From Clostridium sp. CAG:167 (lineage in GTDB: Bacteria > Bacillota > Clostridia > Lachnospirales > Lachnospiraceae), in assembly GCA_000433735.1 (NCBI GenBank), contig HF998350.1, positions 15,026 through 22,457 on the forward strand: DNA of 7,432 nt, written 5' to 3'. Positions within the stretch are counted from its first letter, which is position 1. The number at the start of each line of letters is the position of its first letter. This document shows, piece after piece, positions 6,193 through 7,432 of the stretch. The notes under the pieces are model-generated. The model was not told the origin of the DNA and searched no databases. It saw only the letters and a program-made list of their open reading frames with translations. A program made the position numbers and the translations under genes.

Positions 6193-6808
6193 CAAAAAAT
6201 TGGGAAAAACTTTGGCATTACTAGCGTGCGTATCTATTTCGTTGTACCCTGCTAATCAAGGAAGGGCATATTCAGGAAATGATGCGATGAAATATGCAGA
6301 AAAGTGGTATAACGGATATAATACTAAACAATACTATAAAGCGGGAAAGGATTGTACAAACTTTGTTTCGCAGTGTATGGTTGCCGGTGGTAAGAAAAAA
6401 AGTTCTAGTTTGCCTAAATATTATTCTGAAAAACATTGGAGACCACATTCAGCAACATGGGAAAATGCCACATATTTCAGAAAATATTGGAAGGATAGAG
6501 CTGAGTCTAATTTTAGCGTTAAGTTAGATGCATCGAAGTATTCTCACGATGCATTGATACAAGAAAAAAAGAAAATAAGTTCACGCATAATGAGAAATTT
6601 AAAAGTGGGCGATGTTATACAATATGGAAGTAGTTCTTCGGATGTCAGGCATTCCCAGATTATAGTAGGATTGATTTATGATCCAGTGACCGATTCTTAT
6701 ACATATAGGTTGGCACAGCATTCAAGTCCATCTAATAAATGTGTATTAACAGATTATTTAAGTACTCTGGGTGGAACAACTTATTGTTATAAATTTAGTA
6801 CAAAATGA
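6185..6808 (+). CDS. Exported Amidase_6-domain protein (papain-like cysteine hydrolase fold)
   Basis: This is a secreted putative amidase of 207 aa. Residues 1-28 form a signal peptide: KKLGK, a hydrophobic core LALLACVSISLYP, and a likely cleavage after QGRA. The rest is one Amidase_6 domain. It begins AMKYAEKWYNGYN and carries the signature GKDCTNFVSQCMVAGG with nucleophile C57, then W91 in the SATWENATYF block. VGDVIQYG (141-148) and RHSQIIVG with candidate base H156 follow, then LAQHSS with H179. Families of this fold cut amide bonds, often in peptidoglycan, but the target here is unknown. Its ATG overlaps the carrier gene end by eight bases, with AAAAGGAG ten bases upstream. The sequence is visibly more A+T-rich than the ligase gene. 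It may be a quorum-regulated surface enzyme or act on the cassette's product (inference). Confidence 0.85.
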   Translation: MINKKLGKTLALLACVSISLYPANQGRAYSGNDAMKYAEKWYNGYNTKQYYKAGKDCTNFVSQCMVAGGKKKSSSLPKYYSEKHWRPHSATWENATYFRKYWKDRAESNFSVKLDASKYSHDALIQEKKKISSRIMRNLKVGDVIQYGSSSSDVRHSQIIVGLIYDPVTDSYTYRLAQHSSPSNKCVLTDYLSTLGGTTYCYKFSTK

Positions 6809-6823
6809 AAGGAGAGTAAAATT

Positions 6824-7327
6824 ATGAAAAAGAAAGTTGGAATTTTAATTAGTGTATTAGGTGTTGTGGTTATCTTATCAGGTAGTGTTGCCTTGGGTAG
6901 TATGGTAAATCACAAAGGTATTCGTCAGCAGAAATTGCAAAAAATTGAAGTTGATGGAGACAAAATCAAGGAACAGGAAAAGAAATTGCAAGAAGCAAAA
7001 ACAGATGCAGAATATCGTAAAGTAGAAACAGAATTGAAGAAGAATTTGAAAGAAAAGGCTCAATTGGAGGTGGAAACAGGAACATATGATTATCAAGGAT
7101 ATTTTAATGATAAACTATTTTCAGTATATGATTGTTACACAATATTAGAGAGTAGTTTGGACAAAGCAAGTGAGGAGTGGGAAGAAAATAAAGTAAAAGA
7201 GTTAAAAGCAATTTATAAGAAATATAGTGTTTATAAGGATAGTACTGAAGACTATTTAGAACTTAGTAAGCAACTCGGCAAGGAAGTGGATGAAGTCAAT
7301 GCTAAATATGCAAAATATGAAAATTGA
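6824..7327 (+). CDS. Small membrane-anchored coiled-coil protein, function unknown
   Basis: I do not recognise this 167-aa protein. Residues 2-4 are lysines and 5-28 form one hydrophobic segment, a signal anchor or uncleaved signal peptide. No lipobox cysteine is present; the only cysteine is C104. Residues 34-85 are rich in Lys, Glu and Gln in heptad-like order, so a coiled coil is likely. About 86-106 is a Tyr/Phe-rich stretch, and 110-165 is charged and helical again. The likely topology is a short cytoplasmic N-terminus with the coiled coil outside. GGAG (6811-6814) lies nine bases before the ATG, and the gap from the amidase gene is 15 bases, so it is probably the last visible gene of the operon. 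Its base composition is the most A+T-rich of the window. A partner, anchor or protective protein for the amidase is possible but unproven. Confidence 0.75.
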   Translation: MKKKVGILISVLGVVVILSGSVALGSMVNHKGIRQQKLQKIEVDGDKIKEQEKKLQEAKTDAEYRKVETELKKNLKEKAQLEVETGTYDYQGYFNDKLFSVYDCYTILESSLDKASEEWEENKVKELKAIYKKYSVYKDSTEDYLELSKQLGKEVDEVNAKYAKYEN

Positions 7328-7432
7328 TTGCATAAAACAGAAGTAGCATAGGCTGATTAGCAATTAACAGGGTGGGAGAATGATAAAAAAGAGATAAAAA
7401 TAGTGAGAATTATTGGTCAAGTGCCAAGGTTA

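Noticed and set aside
7322..7365. A terminator after the last CDS, from AATTG pairing with CAATT
   Set aside because: The stem is only 5 bp with a large loop and no T run, so the operon may continue beyond the window.
7328..7432. A possible gene start after the last CDS (ATG at 7380 or GTG at 7403)
   Set aside because: The ATG at 7380 gives only five codons. The GTG frame is open to the window end (VRIIGQVPRL) but has no convincing ribosome site and is too short to judge.

Overview
The window looks like chromosomal DNA of a gut-type Firmicute, most likely a clostridium of the Lachnospiraceae kind. The grounds are strong AAGGAGG-type ribosome binding sites, moderate to low G+C, an Ig-like-domain M14 peptidase of a type common in that group, and an agr (cyclic peptide quorum-sensing) locus. 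The species cannot be named from the sequence alone.

Region 1 (1-1719): the 3' part of an exported zinc carboxypeptidase/endopeptidase of family M14 with N-terminal Ig-like domains. It is followed by a complete tRNA-Leu gene (anticodon AAG, long variable arm) with its own near-consensus promoter and intrinsic terminator. Region 2 (1720-1989) has no gene. It holds six imperfect tandem direct repeats with a period of about 32 bp, then an extended -10 promoter and the ribosome binding site of the next gene.

Region 3 (1990-4802) is a complete agr-like quorum-sensing locus in the order response regulator (AgrA-like, LytTR), sensor kinase (AgrC-like), 47-residue pro-peptide (AgrD-like) and processing protease (AgrB-like). 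The pro-peptide gene was found by reading the sequence; it lies in a different frame from a longer spurious ORF. Between the kinase and the pro-peptide is a compact control region: a 13-bp direct repeat with 21-bp period, an extended -10 element, and a 10-bp hairpin plus nine T's that overlaps that -10.

Region 4 (4819-7327) follows the protease gene with very small gaps or overlaps, so it is probably co-transcribed with it. It encodes a short stand-alone adenylate-forming ligase (PaaK/CapK type), a discrete acyl/peptidyl carrier protein, an exported Amidase_6 papain-like protein, and a small membrane-anchored coiled-coil protein. The last two genes are visibly more A+T-rich.

How they may work together (inference): AgrB cuts and cyclises AgrD into a peptide signal predicted to contain a Cys-Val-Phe-Leu-Leu ring. 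The AgrC-like kinase senses it and the AgrA-like regulator activates the operon. The ligase and carrier pair could activate an acid or amino acid. The amidase and membrane protein could act on the cell surface or on the signal. A ligase/carrier/amidase cassette inside an agr operon is the most unusual feature of the window.
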